Assembly (NCBI GenBank): GCA_965276825.1
Contig: OZ255630.1
Span: 2,480,001 to 2,544,000 of the forward strand
DNA from: G965276765 sp965276825
GTDB lineage: Bacteria; Actinomycetota; Acidimicrobiia; Acidimicrobiales; Palsa-688
DNA length: 64,000 nucleotides
Direction of reading: 5' to 3'
Below are positions 8,330 to 16,868 of the stretch, piece after piece (position 1 is the stretch's first letter; each line of letters starts with the position of its first letter). Made by a program: the position numbers and the translations under genes. The notes under the pieces were generated by a model that saw only the letters and a program-made list of their open reading frames with translations, had not been told where the DNA came from and searched no databases.

Positions 8330-9673
8330 TTGTCCGACCCTTCCCGATCCCGCAGACGAAGCGACAGCTTCGACGGCCTCCGCAACCTGGGCCGCCCCGA
8401 GCAGGCACCCCGTCGGCACGGCCGCCGCGCGCCCGCCCAGCACCAGGCCCCGGGGGCGTCGCGCCCCGCGTCGGCGTCGCCGCAGGCGCCCCGCAGGGGC
8501 GGCAGGGTGAGGATCCGGCGGCGCTGGCCGCGGCGCATCCTGATCCTGGCCAACCTGGCCGTCGCCCTGCTCCTCGTCGTCGGGGTCGGGGCCTACGCCT
8601 ACGTCCGCAACCAGCTCGGCCACATCCAACACGTGAGCATCGCCAGCCTCTCGCCCTCGCAGAACAAGGCGTTCACCCTGCTGATCGTCGGGTCCGACAC
8701 CCGCCAGCTCGGAGGCTCGGGCAACGCCCAGTTCGGCAGCGCGGCCCAGACCCCCGGTCAGCGCTCGGACACGATCATGCTGGCGAGGATCGTGCCCGCC
8801 GCCCGGTCGATCACCCTGCTGTCGATCCCCCGTGACCTCTACGTCGACATCAAGGGCGTCGGCTACAGCCGGATCAACTCGGCGTTCGACAGCGGCCCCA
8901 ACCTCCTGGTGTCGACCATCCAGAGCCGCCTCGGCATCCCGATCAACCACTTCGCCGAGGTCAACTTCGACACCTTCCGGCAGATCACCGACGCCGTCGG
9001 CGGCGTCAAGGTGTGGTTCCCGACCCCCGTCCGCGACATGTACTCGCTGCTCTCGGTGTCCCAGCCCGGCTGCGTGAACCTGACCGGCTCGGAGGCCCTC
9101 GGCTACGTGCGCTCCCGGCACTACGAGTACGAGGTCAACGGCCAGTGGGTCAGCCAGGCCCAGAGCGACCTGGCCAGGATCCAGCGCCAGCAGAGCTTCG
9201 TGAGGAAGATGCTGAAGAAGGCGGAGAGCAAGCTCACCGACCCGCTGACCCTCACCCGGGTGGTCGGCGCGGTCACCAAGAACCTGACCGTCGACACCCG
9301 CCTGTCCAGCAACGAGATGATCGCCCTGGCCGCCACCCTCCGCACGGCCAACGCCGGCGGCATCCCGAGCGAGACGCTGCCGGTGTACCCGGAGGTGATC
9401 GGCGGCGCCGACGTGCTCGGCCTCCAGCAACCGCAGGCCGCCCAGGTCATCGCCCACTTCAACGCCATCGGCGCGGCGTCGGCGGCCGCCGCCAGGACCA
9501 GCACCGGCCCCACGACGGCCTCGGCCTCGCTGCTCGCGTCCCGCACCCCGGCGACGCCGGCCGCCGCGCCCCCTCGCGGCGCGTTGGCGTCGTCGCCAGG
9601 ACCGACGACCACCACCACCTACGTGCTCCCCGGACCCACCCCCACCCCGGCGCAGCTGGCCGGCTGCCAGTAG
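8330..9673 (+). CDS. LytR-CpsA-Psr (LCP) family cell-wall ligase
   Basis: A 447-residue single-pass membrane protein. A 65-residue basic, Pro/Ala-rich cytoplasmic tail precedes a membrane helix (about 70-91), then the extracellular LCP domain with LLIVGSDTR (118-125), QRSDTIM (144-150), SIPRDLYVDI (165-174), YSRINSAF (179-186) and VGGVKVWF. These carry the Arg/Asp residues that bind polyprenyl-pyrophosphate glycans, which LCP enzymes transfer to peptidoglycan. A Pro/Thr-rich tail follows. The start is TTG 8330, supported by CGGAG eight bases upstream; a GTG at 8507 is possible but lacks that signal and would trim the tail. It is monocistronic and divergent from the B12-domain gene. Confidence 0.9.
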   Translation: MSDPSRSRRRSDSFDGLRNLGRPEQAPRRHGRRAPAQHQAPGASRPASASPQAPRRGGRVRIRRRWPRRILILANLAVALLLVVGVGAYAYVRNQLGHIQHVSIASLSPSQNKAFTLLIVGSDTRQLGGSGNAQFGSAAQTPGQRSDTIMLARIVPAARSITLLSIPRDLYVDIKGVGYSRINSAFDSGPNLLVSTIQSRLGIPINHFAEVNFDTFRQITDAVGGVKVWFPTPVRDMYSLLSVSQPGCVNLTGSEALGYVRSRHYEYEVNGQWVSQAQSDLARIQRQQSFVRKMLKKAESKLTDPLTLTRVVGAVTKNLTVDTRLSSNEMIALAATLRTANAGGIPSETLPVYPEVIGGADVLGLQQPQAAQVIAHFNAIGAASAAAARTSTGPTTASASLLASRTPATPAAAPPRGALASSPGPTTTTTYVLPGPTPTPAQLAGCQ

Positions 9674-9807
9674 CGTCCCGCCGGACGTCTTCCCGGCTCT
9701 CGCCGTCTCCGGTCACGAACCCGCGCCCACCGCCGTCGATCGCCCGCGATCCGGGCCTTGCGCCGCCCACGGTGACCGCCCGATGGCGGGTGCAGCCGTG
9801 CGGCCGC

Positions 9808-12096
9808 TCAGCTGGCGGCCCGCTTGATCGGCGCCATGTGCAGGAGGAGCTGCTTGTCGCCCAGGCCGGGGAAGCGGACGCTGGCCTCGGCCCGCTGGCC
9901 CTCGCCGCGGACGTCGGTGACGATGCCTTCGCCCCACTTGGCGTGCACGATGGTCTCGCCGGTCCGCAGGCCGAGGGTCTCGGCGCCGGTGCCCTTCACC
10001 GGGGTCGAGCGCCCGGAGCGCAGGGCGGCCTCGACGATCTCGTCACGTCCGGGACCGAAGCTGTCGCCCGCTCCCCCCGCACGGCGCGGGCGCGGGCGGC
10101 GTGAGCCCTCGACCGTCCTGACCAGCTCCTCGGGGATCTCCTTGAGGAACCGGCTGGGCGGGTTGTACTGGGTCTGGCCCCACAGCGTCCGGCACCACGC
10201 GTTGGAGAGGTACAGGCGCTCGCGCGCCCGGGTGATCCCGACGTAGGCCAGGCGGCGCTCCTCCTCGAGCTCGTCGGGCTCGCCGAGGCTGCGCAGGTGG
10301 GGGAAGACCCCGTCCTCCAGGCCGACCAGGAACACGATCGGGAACTCGAGCCCCTTGGCCGTGTGCAGGGTCATGAGCGTGACCCGAGAGTCGTCGCCGT
10401 CGATCTCGTCGGCGTCGGCCACCAGGCTGACCTGCTCGAGGAACCCGGCGACGTCGGTGGCCTCGCGCGCCGCGCCGACCAGCTCCTCGAGGTTCTCGAT
10501 GCGGCCGGCGGCCTCGATGCCGCCCTCCTCCTCCAGCTCGGCCAGGTAGCCGGTGGTGTCGAGCACCGTCTGGATGAGCTCGGCCGGCCCCGGCCGGTCC
10601 TGGCCCCCTGCGCCCGCCGGGTCGGCGTCGCCGACCTCGGGGATCCAGCGGGCCCGCAGGTCGGCCAGCAGGGCGAGCAGGGTGGCGATCCCGTTGAGGG
10701 CCCGGCCGGTCACCCCGGCCTTCTCGGCGTGCTCGAGGGCGTCGGCGAAGGGCAGCCCGTGGTCCCTCGCGTACCGGTCGACCCGGCCGATGCTGGTGTC
10801 GCCCACGCCCCGCTTGGGGACGTTGACGATCCGCTTGAGCGACACCTCGTCGGCCGGGTTGACCACCGCCCGCAGGTAGGCGAGGACGTCCTTGACCTCC
10901 CGGCGGTCGTAGAAGCGGGTCCCCCCGACCACGCGGTAGGGGATCCCCCGCCGGACCAGCTCCTCCTCGACGGCGCGGCTCTGGGCGTTGGTCCGGTAGA
11001 ACACGGCGACGTCGCCCCAGTGGTACGGGCGGTCGAGCCCGTCGATGCCGCCGGCGCGTCCGTGGAGCCTGGCCACCTCGCCGGCCAGCCACGACCCCTC
11101 GTCGTGCTCGTCCTCGGCGTGGTAGTGCCGGATCGGCTCACCCCCGACCCGGTCGGTCCACAGGCGCTTGGGCTTGCGGGCCACGTTGTTGGCGATGACC
11201 GCGTTGGCGGCGTCGAGGATCGTCTGGGTCGAGCGGTAGTTCTGCTCGAGGGCGACCACCGTGGCATCGGGGAAGGCGTCCTCGAAGTGCAGGATGTTGC
11301 GGATGTCGGCCCCGCGGAAGCGGTACACCGACTGGTCCGAGTCGCCGACGACCGTCGCCTGGTGGTGCCGGCCGGCGAGGAGCAGGACCAGCTCGTTCTG
11401 GGCCGCGTTGGTGTCCTGGTACTCGTCGACCAGCACGTGGCGGAATCGCTGCTGGTAGTAGGCCAGCACGTCGGGCGCCCCCTGCAGGAGGTGGACCGTC
11501 ACGAGGAGCAGGTCGTCGAAGTCCATGGCGCTGGCGGCCAGCAGGCGCTGCTGGTAGTCGCGGTACACCTCCGCGATGCGCCGCTCGATGACCGTGCTGG
11601 CCTTGCGGGCGTAGGCCTCGAAGTCGACGAGCTCGTTCTTCGCCTGGGAGATCTGGGCGTGGATGCCCCGCGCCGGGAAGCGCTTGGCGTCGAGGCCCAG
11701 GTCCCGGATCACGTACCCGGTGAGGCGCACCGCGTCGGCCTGGTCGTAGATGCTGAAGCTGGACCGGTAGCCGAGCCGCGGGGCGTCGCGCCGGAGGATC
11801 CGCACGCAGGCCGAGTGGAACGTCGACACCCACATCCGCTCCGCCACGGGTCCGACCAGCTCGCCGACCCGCCGGCGCATCTCGTCGGCCGCCTTGTTGG
11901 TGAAGGTGATGGCGAGGATCTCGAACGGCGAGATGCCCTTCTCGGCGATCAGCCACGCCACCCGCCGGGTGAGGACCCGCGTCTTGCCCGACCCGGCCCC
12001 CGCCACCACCAGCAGCGGGCCGCCGTCGTGGGTGACCGCCTCGGCCTGGACCGGGTTGAGGTCCTCGAGCAGCGACGCGCGGTCGGGTCCAGCCAT
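9808..12096 (-). CDS. pcrA: UvrD/PcrA-type ATP-dependent DNA helicase
   Basis: A 762-residue superfamily 1A helicase. Walker A is AGAGSGKT (32-39); later motifs include FTNKAADEMRRR, the DEYQDTN Walker B region, GDSDQSVYRFRGAD and VTLMTLHTAKGLEFP, and the C-terminus has the basic/aromatic Tudor-like segment (VHAKWGEGIVTDV) seen in PcrA that contacts RNA polymerase. PcrA unwinds DNA in nucleotide excision repair and replication-transcription conflicts. ATG 12096 is chosen because the family begins about 30 residues before Walker A; an open frame upstream to 12162 lacks conserved sequence. No operon partner is evident. Confidence 0.95.
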   Translation of the reverse strand: MAGPDRASLLEDLNPVQAEAVTHDGGPLLVVAGAGSGKTRVLTRRVAWLIAEKGISPFEILAITFTNKAADEMRRRVGELVGPVAERMWVSTFHSACVRILRRDAPRLGYRSSFSIYDQADAVRLTGYVIRDLGLDAKRFPARGIHAQISQAKNELVDFEAYARKASTVIERRIAEVYRDYQQRLLAASAMDFDDLLLVTVHLLQGAPDVLAYYQQRFRHVLVDEYQDTNAAQNELVLLLAGRHHQATVVGDSDQSVYRFRGADIRNILHFEDAFPDATVVALEQNYRSTQTILDAANAVIANNVARKPKRLWTDRVGGEPIRHYHAEDEHDEGSWLAGEVARLHGRAGGIDGLDRPYHWGDVAVFYRTNAQSRAVEEELVRRGIPYRVVGGTRFYDRREVKDVLAYLRAVVNPADEVSLKRIVNVPKRGVGDTSIGRVDRYARDHGLPFADALEHAEKAGVTGRALNGIATLLALLADLRARWIPEVGDADPAGAGGQDRPGPAELIQTVLDTTGYLAELEEEGGIEAAGRIENLEELVGAAREATDVAGFLEQVSLVADADEIDGDDSRVTLMTLHTAKGLEFPIVFLVGLEDGVFPHLRSLGEPDELEEERRLAYVGITRARERLYLSNAWCRTLWGQTQYNPPSRFLKEIPEELVRTVEGSRRPRPRRAGGAGDSFGPGRDEIVEAALRSGRSTPVKGTGAETLGLRTGETIVHAKWGEGIVTDVRGEGQRAEASVRFPGLGDKQLLLHMAPIKRAAS

Positions 12097-12178
12097 GAGG
12101 ATCCCACGGTACCTGAGGCCCGTGACGCCACCCGGGGCACCCGTTCCCCCCTGCGACGCCACGTGCCGACCGGGGAGC

Positions 12179-12991
12179 TCAGGAGCCGGCCTGCCACATG
12201 GCGGAGCGCAGCGCAGCGCGGACCCGCCGCTCGACGGCGGTGAAGGCCGGGTCCTCCCGGTCGGCGAGCAGCCTCGGCCGGGGCAGGCCGACGTCGACGA
12301 CCTCCGCCACCCGGCCGGGACGGGGGGTGACGACGGCGATCCGGTCCGACAGGGCGACCGCCTCGGTCACGTCGTGGGTCACGAGCAGCACCGTCGAGCC
12401 CACCTCGGCCCACACCGCCCCGAGCCACTCCTGGAGGTCGGCGCGGGTGATCGAGTCGAGGCTGCCGAAGGGCTCGTCGAGCAGCATCAGAGTGGGCTCG
12501 GTCACGACGGTGCGCAGGAAGGCGACCCGGTGGCGCATGCCACCCGACAGCTGCCACGGCCAGGCGTCCGCGAAGGCGCCGAGGCCGAAGCGGTCGAGCA
12601 GCGGACGGGCCTTCGCCCGCGCCTCGCCGCGGGAGCGGCCGGCCAGGCGCAGCGGGAGGGTGACGTTGTCGATCACCCGCCGCCACGGCAGGAGGGCGTC
12701 GCGCTGGGGCATGTAGGCCGACGCCCCGAGCCGGTCGTCGACGCGGGTGCCGCCGATGCGCACCTCGCCGGCCGTCGGCTGGTCGAGGCCGGCGACGATG
12801 TTGAACACGGTGGACTTGCCGCAGCCGCTCGGGCCGATCACGCTGACGAGCTCGCCGGGGGCGGCGGCCAGGTCGAACCCGGCGACGGCCTCGACGGGGC
12901 CGCGCTCGGAGGCGAACGACCGCCCGATCCCACGAAGCTCGACCGAGCGCCCGGCGGCGGGGTGCTCGACGGCGCGCCCGGCCCCGGTCAC
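12179..12991 (-). CDS. Thiamine-precursor ABC importer, ATP-binding subunit
   Basis: A 270-residue nitrate/sulfonate/taurine-class ATPase with Walker A GPSGCGKS (53-60), PQRDALLPW (Q-loop), LSGGMRHRVAFLR (signature) and LMLLDEPFGSLD (Walker B), followed by the H-loop in LLVTHDVTEAV. GTG 12991 overlaps the permease stop as GTGA. It energises the permease encoded just upstream. The TPP riboswitch that heads this three-gene operon gives the substrate class: a thiamine precursor such as HMP or formyl-aminopyrimidine rather than a sulfonate. The equivalent subunit is called ThiZ in other bacteria. Confidence 0.9.
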   Translation of the reverse strand: MTGAGRAVEHPAAGRSVELRGIGRSFASERGPVEAVAGFDLAAAPGELVSVIGPSGCGKSTVFNIVAGLDQPTAGEVRIGGTRVDDRLGASAYMPQRDALLPWRRVIDNVTLPLRLAGRSRGEARAKARPLLDRFGLGAFADAWPWQLSGGMRHRVAFLRTVVTEPTLMLLDEPFGSLDSITRADLQEWLGAVWAEVGSTVLLVTHDVTEAVALSDRIAVVTPRPGRVAEVVDVGLPRPRLLADREDPAFTAVERRVRAALRSAMWQAGS

Positions 12992-13881
12992 GGTGCCGCC
13001 GGCGGGCGCCACGGCATGACCAGGCGTTGGAGGACGCCGACCACCACGAAGAGCGCGACGGTCAGCAGCGCGGTGACCACCGTCGCCCCGAAGACCAGGT
13101 CGGTGCGCGCCGGCACGTCGTGGGCGGCCGCGGTCAGGTACACCCCGATCCCCTGGGTGGCGCCGACGAACTCGGCGACGATGGCCGAGGTGAACGCGTA
13201 GGTCACGGCGATGCGCAGGCCGGTGAAGAGCTGGGGCAGCGCACTCGGCAGGCGCACCCGCACCAGCAGCGCCCACCGCGAGGCCCGCAAGGTGCGCAGC
13301 AGGGCCACCGCGTCAGGATCGGCGCCGGCCAGGCCCTGCACCAGGCCGACGGTGATCGGGAAGAAGCTGAACAGCGCCACCAGCCAGATCTTCGGGGCCA
13401 GGCCGAAGCCGAACCAGATGACCACCAGCGGGGCCAGGGCCACGATCGGGAGGGTCTGGGACGCCACCACCAGCGGGTAGATGCCGCCGCGCACGACCCG
13501 GGACGAGTCGACGGCCACACCGATGGCGACGGCCACCACCACGGCCACGACCAGCCCCACGACGGCCTCCTCGGTCGTCGTGGCCACCGCCGGCCACAAG
13601 TTGGCCCGGTCGTCGAAGGTCGATGCCACGACCAGTCGGGGCCCGGGCAGCACGGTCGGGTCGACGGCGAGCGCGGTGGTGAGCAGCTGCCACAGGGCGA
13701 TGACCGCGGCGAGCACCAGCGCAGGGCCGCCCAGGCGGGGCAGGCGAAGGCGGCGGCGCCGGCCCGCGACTCGCGCACTGGTCTCATCCGGGCCGAAGGC
13801 GGCCGGAGCGACGCCGGCCTGATCGACGCCCGTCGGGTCGGACGAGTCCGAGGGGATCGGGGTGGCGCGGGTCCCGGTCAC
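12988..13881 (-). CDS. Thiamine-precursor ABC importer, permease
   Basis: A 297-residue BPD-type permease with about six membrane segments, among them GPALVLAAVIALWQLL, VVGLVVAVVVAVAIGVAV and LLTVALFVVVGVL. The cytoplasmic coupling region is recognisable around LRTLRASRWALLVRVRLPSA, equivalent to the EAA loop. GTG 13881 overlaps the stop of the binding-protein gene (GTGA), and its own stop overlaps the ATPase start the same way. It corresponds to ThiX. A 40-residue Asp/Pro-rich N-terminal extension precedes the first helix. Confidence 0.9.
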   Translation of the reverse strand: MTGTRATPIPSDSSDPTGVDQAGVAPAAFGPDETSARVAGRRRRLRLPRLGGPALVLAAVIALWQLLTTALAVDPTVLPGPRLVVASTFDDRANLWPAVATTTEEAVVGLVVAVVVAVAIGVAVDSSRVVRGGIYPLVVASQTLPIVALAPLVVIWFGFGLAPKIWLVALFSFFPITVGLVQGLAGADPDAVALLRTLRASRWALLVRVRLPSALPQLFTGLRIAVTYAFTSAIVAEFVGATQGIGVYLTAAAHDVPARTDLVFGATVVTALLTVALFVVVGVLQRLVMPWRPPAAP

Positions 13882-15005
13882 GGCAGGAGGGCGTCGGTGT
13901 AGTCGGCCGACGCCGGGGGGGCGGCCGATGCCCGGATCAGACCGCCCGACACCAGGAGCCTGGTGATGCCGGCGAAGTCGGCCGGCCCGAGGCGCCCCCA
14001 CGAGCCGTCGGCGCCGACGAAGGTCCTGGCCGTGGCCGCCCCGGTGGCGGCCACCACGCCGGCGTCGTGTCCGAGGAAGGTCGGGTTGGCCGCGACCAGC
14101 ATGGCCTCGGCCCGCTTCGGGTGGGCGGCGGCGAAGCGGTAGCCGTCGGAGAGGGCAGCCAGCCCCTGGCGCAGCAGGGAAGGGTCGGAGCGGATCAGGG
14201 CGTCGGTCGCCACGAAGGCGTCGTCGGGGAAGGCGAAGGTGGACCCGAGGTAGCGGGCGATGGGCCACTCCCTCAGGTGGACGCCGGCCAGCTCCGCGGT
14301 GACGTCGTCGATGCCGCCGAAGGTGATGGAGTACGCCACCCGGTGGGCGGCGAGGGCCTGGTAGGCGTTGTCGCCCAGGTCGACCTCGCGGACCACCGGG
14401 TGGGCCACGCCGGCCGCGCGGAGCACCGCCTTCAGGATGGGCGCGTCGCTCGACACACCGAACCCGCCGTAGAGGGTGCCGCTCAGCTGGGCCACGCTCC
14501 GGTACGGCGACGATGCCAGCACGGCGATATCGACGGTGTTGCGCTGGGTCAGGGCGGCCACGGCCCGGTAGTGCAGGTGACCCGCCGCGTTGGTCGCCGG
14601 GATGCCGGGTGGGTAGGTCAGGCCGAGGTCGGTCCGGCCGGCGGCGAGGAGGGTCTCGGCCGGCGTGCCGGTGTAGGGCACGATCTCGAGGCGGATGCCG
14701 CGGGCGGTGAAGTAGCCGTTGGCCTGGGCCGCGTAGATGCCCAGGTAGTTGACGTTGGGGGTGTAGTCGAGGGCGATCCGCAGCGTCCGCAGCGGGCGGC
14801 CCGTGGCGGAGGTGGCTGGGGGCGCCGACCCGCAGCCGGCGGCGACCAGGGCGGCGGCCACGGCCGCGGCCAGGGCGACCAACGGCCGCCGGGACGACCG
14901 GTGTCGGCTGACCCGGGCTCGGCCGGTGCGGGGCCGGCCGGCTCGGCGCGGCCAGGTGCGACTGCGGCGCGTCGTGTCCCGGTCGCTCGGTACGACGGTG
15001 GTCAT
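13878..15005 (-). CDS. Thiamine-precursor ABC importer, NMT1/THI5-like binding lipoprotein
   Basis: A 375-residue periplasmic/lipid-anchored binding protein. After a 40-residue basic start comes a signal with a lipobox-like end LVAAGCGS (Cys at about 58). The mature part opens IALDYTPNVNYLGIYAAQANGYF, the hallmark of the NMT1/THI5 family (ThiY) that binds the HMP moiety or its amino-pyrimidine precursor, and has GTPAETLLAAG and FGGIDDVTAEL. It is the first gene of the ThiYXZ-like operon and its ribosome-binding site lies at the 3' edge of a TPP riboswitch, which would shut off translation when thiamine pyrophosphate is plentiful. Confidence 0.92.
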   Translation of the reverse strand: MTTVVPSDRDTTRRSRTWPRRAGRPRTGRARVSRHRSSRRPLVALAAAVAAALVAAGCGSAPPATSATGRPLRTLRIALDYTPNVNYLGIYAAQANGYFTARGIRLEIVPYTGTPAETLLAAGRTDLGLTYPPGIPATNAAGHLHYRAVAALTQRNTVDIAVLASSPYRSVAQLSGTLYGGFGVSSDAPILKAVLRAAGVAHPVVREVDLGDNAYQALAAHRVAYSITFGGIDDVTAELAGVHLREWPIARYLGSTFAFPDDAFVATDALIRSDPSLLRQGLAALSDGYRFAAAHPKRAEAMLVAANPTFLGHDAGVVAATGAATARTFVGADGSWGRLGPADFAGITRLLVSGGLIRASAAPPASADYTDALLP

Positions 15006-15011
15006 GGTGGC

Positions 15012-15105
15012 GGCTCCCTCGCCGGCATTATCCGGTCAGGTTCAGACGGTCGACGCCACTGCCGGCGTCCTCTCAGCCCGGTCGTGCCCGAGCTCCCGTA
15101 ACGAG
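15012..15105 (-). promoter_or_regulatory. TPP riboswitch (THI element)
   Basis: Read on the minus strand, the leader contains GGGCTGAGA, a P3 stem GACGCC/GGCGTC, then GAACCTGACCGGATAATG and CCGGCGAGGGAG. These are the universally conserved CUGAGA and ACCUGAxCxGGAUAAUGCxxGCGxAGGGA cores of the thiamine pyrophosphate aptamer. The final AGGGAG lies eight bases before the ATG at 15005 and doubles as the Shine-Dalgarno, so control is most simply translational. It assigns the downstream ABC operon to thiamine-precursor uptake. The exact 5' limit is approximate. Confidence 0.95.
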
Positions 15106-15193
15106 TTGTGGACCGACGATACCCCGGCCGGTCGCCGCCGCGGTAGGCGCACCCGTCGACGGGACGGTAGCGGACCGGTGGCAAGCTCACGCC

Positions 15194-16792
15194 GTGACCG
15201 CGCCGCTCCGACCTGAACGCTCGGGGAGCCTCGACGCGTGGATAGCGGGGCTGCGGTCCGGCGGGCGCGGGCGACCCGTCGTGATCGGGATCGACGGCTG
15301 GTCGGGCAGCGGCAAGACCACCGTCGCCGATGCCGTGGCCGCCCGGCTGGGCGCGGCCGTGGTCCACGTCGACGACCTCGTGCCCGGCTGGCACGGCCTG
15401 GCCGAGTCGGTGCGGCTGCTGGTCGACACCGTGCTCCGACCCCTGGCCGCGGGTGACCGGGCCCGCTGGCCCGTCTGGGACTGGGAGACGGAGTCCTATG
15501 CCGGTGAGCGCAGCGTCGAGCCGCTCGGCGTGGTCGTCGTCGAGGGTTGCGGGGCCGGCGCCCCCCCGGCCAGGCCGTACCTGAGCGGGCTGGTCTGGAT
15601 CGACTCCGGCTCGGACGAGCGCCGCCGCCGCCTCGAGGCCAGGCCCGACTGGCCCACCTACCGGCGGTGGTGGCGCACCTGGTCCGACCAGGAGGCCGAG
15701 CTCCGGCGGAGCGACGACCCGGGCGCGCACGCCGACGTGGTCGTGACCTGGGCCGACGACCAGCCCGTCGCCCACGTGGCGAACCGGCCGGGCGCCGTGC
15801 GAGGGTGGGACGAGCCGAGCACCCAGGGAGAGATCGTGGCGCTGTCGTTTGACCCGGAGTTCGGCGAGGCGCTCGCCGCCTACGCGGCCACCGCCGGGGA
15901 ACGGCCACCCCCGCCCGCGCCCGGTGACTGGGCGGCGAGGCGGGCCAACGTCGACGCCGTCCTCCGTGTCGTCGCCGAGCAGCTCGGCCTCCCCGACGGG
16001 GTCACCGTCGAGGACGCCAGCGCGGAGGGGCCGGACGGCCCGGTCCCACTGAAGGTGATCCGACCGGCCGACGCCGGGCGTGGCATCGCCGTGCACATGC
16101 ACGGCGGTGGGATGATCGCCGGCACGGCCGCGTCGATGGTCAGTTTGACGGCCCGCTCCGCGGCCGGCGCCGGCATCACCGTGGTCTCCGTCGAGTACCG
16201 CCTGGCCCCCGAGCACCCTTTCCCCGCCGGGGTGGAGGATGCCTACGCCGCCCTGCAGTGGACGGCGGCGCACACCGCCGAGCTCGGCGCCGACCCCGGG
16301 CGCCTCGGCGTGATGGGCGAGAGCGCAGGGGGTGGTCTGGCTGCCGCCGTCGCCCTCATGGCGAGGGACCGTGGCGGGCCGGCCATCGCCCTGCAGGCGC
16401 TCGTGTACCCGATGCTCGACGACCGGACGGTCATCCCCGACGACGCCCTGGCCGGGCTGCCGCTCACCTGGACCTACGACGACAACGTCACCGGCTGGGG
16501 CGCGCTCCTCGGCGCGGCCGACCGGGGCACCGAGGTCTCGCCCTACGCCGCCCCCGCCCGCGCCGTCGACCTGGCCGGCCTGCCCCCCGCCTACATCGAG
16601 GTCGGCGGGCTCGACATCTTCCGCAACGAGGACATCGCCTACGCCGGGCGCCTCTCGGCGGCAGGTGTGCCCACCGAGCTGCACGTGCACGCCGGCGTCC
16701 CCCACGCCTTCGAGCTGTTCGGACCCGCCACCGCCGTCGCTCGGCGGGCGGTCGCCGACCGGATGCGGGTCCTCGCCACCCTCAACCGCTGA
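15194..16792 (+). CDS. Fusion of a uridine-kinase-like P-loop protein and an HSL-type esterase
   Basis: One 532-codon frame encodes two proteins usually found apart. Residues 1-185 are a P-loop kinase of the uridine-kinase-like group: IGIDGWSGSGKTT (31-43), VVHVDDLVPGW (56-66), VVVEGCGAG and a lid region ending DVVVTW. Residues 215-532 are a hormone-sensitive-lipase-type alpha/beta hydrolase: oxyanion motif HGGG (303-306), nucleophile GESAGG (Ser377), Asp474 and His504. The junction holds AGGGAG (15825-15830) five bases before an in-frame GTG at 15836, which would give a free 318-residue esterase of normal length. So it may be a true fusion, or two genes in which the kinase has lost its stop. 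Substrates unknown. It diverges from the thiamine operon. Confidence 0.8.
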   Translation: MTAPLRPERSGSLDAWIAGLRSGGRGRPVVIGIDGWSGSGKTTVADAVAARLGAAVVHVDDLVPGWHGLAESVRLLVDTVLRPLAAGDRARWPVWDWETESYAGERSVEPLGVVVVEGCGAGAPPARPYLSGLVWIDSGSDERRRRLEARPDWPTYRRWWRTWSDQEAELRRSDDPGAHADVVVTWADDQPVAHVANRPGAVRGWDEPSTQGEIVALSFDPEFGEALAAYAATAGERPPPPAPGDWAARRANVDAVLRVVAEQLGLPDGVTVEDASAEGPDGPVPLKVIRPADAGRGIAVHMHGGGMIAGTAASMVSLTARSAAGAGITVVSVEYRLAPEHPFPAGVEDAYAALQWTAAHTAELGADPGRLGVMGESAGGGLAAAVALMARDRGGPAIALQALVYPMLDDRTVIPDDALAGLPLTWTYDDNVTGWGALLGAADRGTEVSPYAAPARAVDLAGLPPAYIEVGGLDIFRNEDIAYAGRLSAAGVPTELHVHAGVPHAFELFGPATAVARRAVADRMRVLATLNR

Positions 16793-16835
16793 AGGCCCGT
16801 CGATCGCAGAAGGGCCATCTCGCCGAGATCGGCAC

Positions 16836-16864
16836 TATACTGATTAGCACAACGCCATTCAGTA
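16836..16864 (+). promoter_or_regulatory. AT-rich promoter/inverted repeat before the AAA ATPase gene
   Basis: In a GC-rich setting this short region stands out. TATACT (16836-16841) resembles a -10 box, and TACTGA (16838-16843) is mirrored by TCAGTA (16859-16864) with a 15-base spacer, overlapping the putative start of transcription. No convincing -35 box is seen. The ATG at 16869 follows within 30 bases and lacks a Shine-Dalgarno, so the mRNA may have a very short leader. Confidence 0.4.
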
Positions 16865-16868
16865 CACT

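Noticed and set aside
10297..12243. A 648-codon plus-strand frame opposite pcrA
   Set aside because: Antisense to a complete UvrD/PcrA helicase; low-complexity product and no ribosome-binding site.
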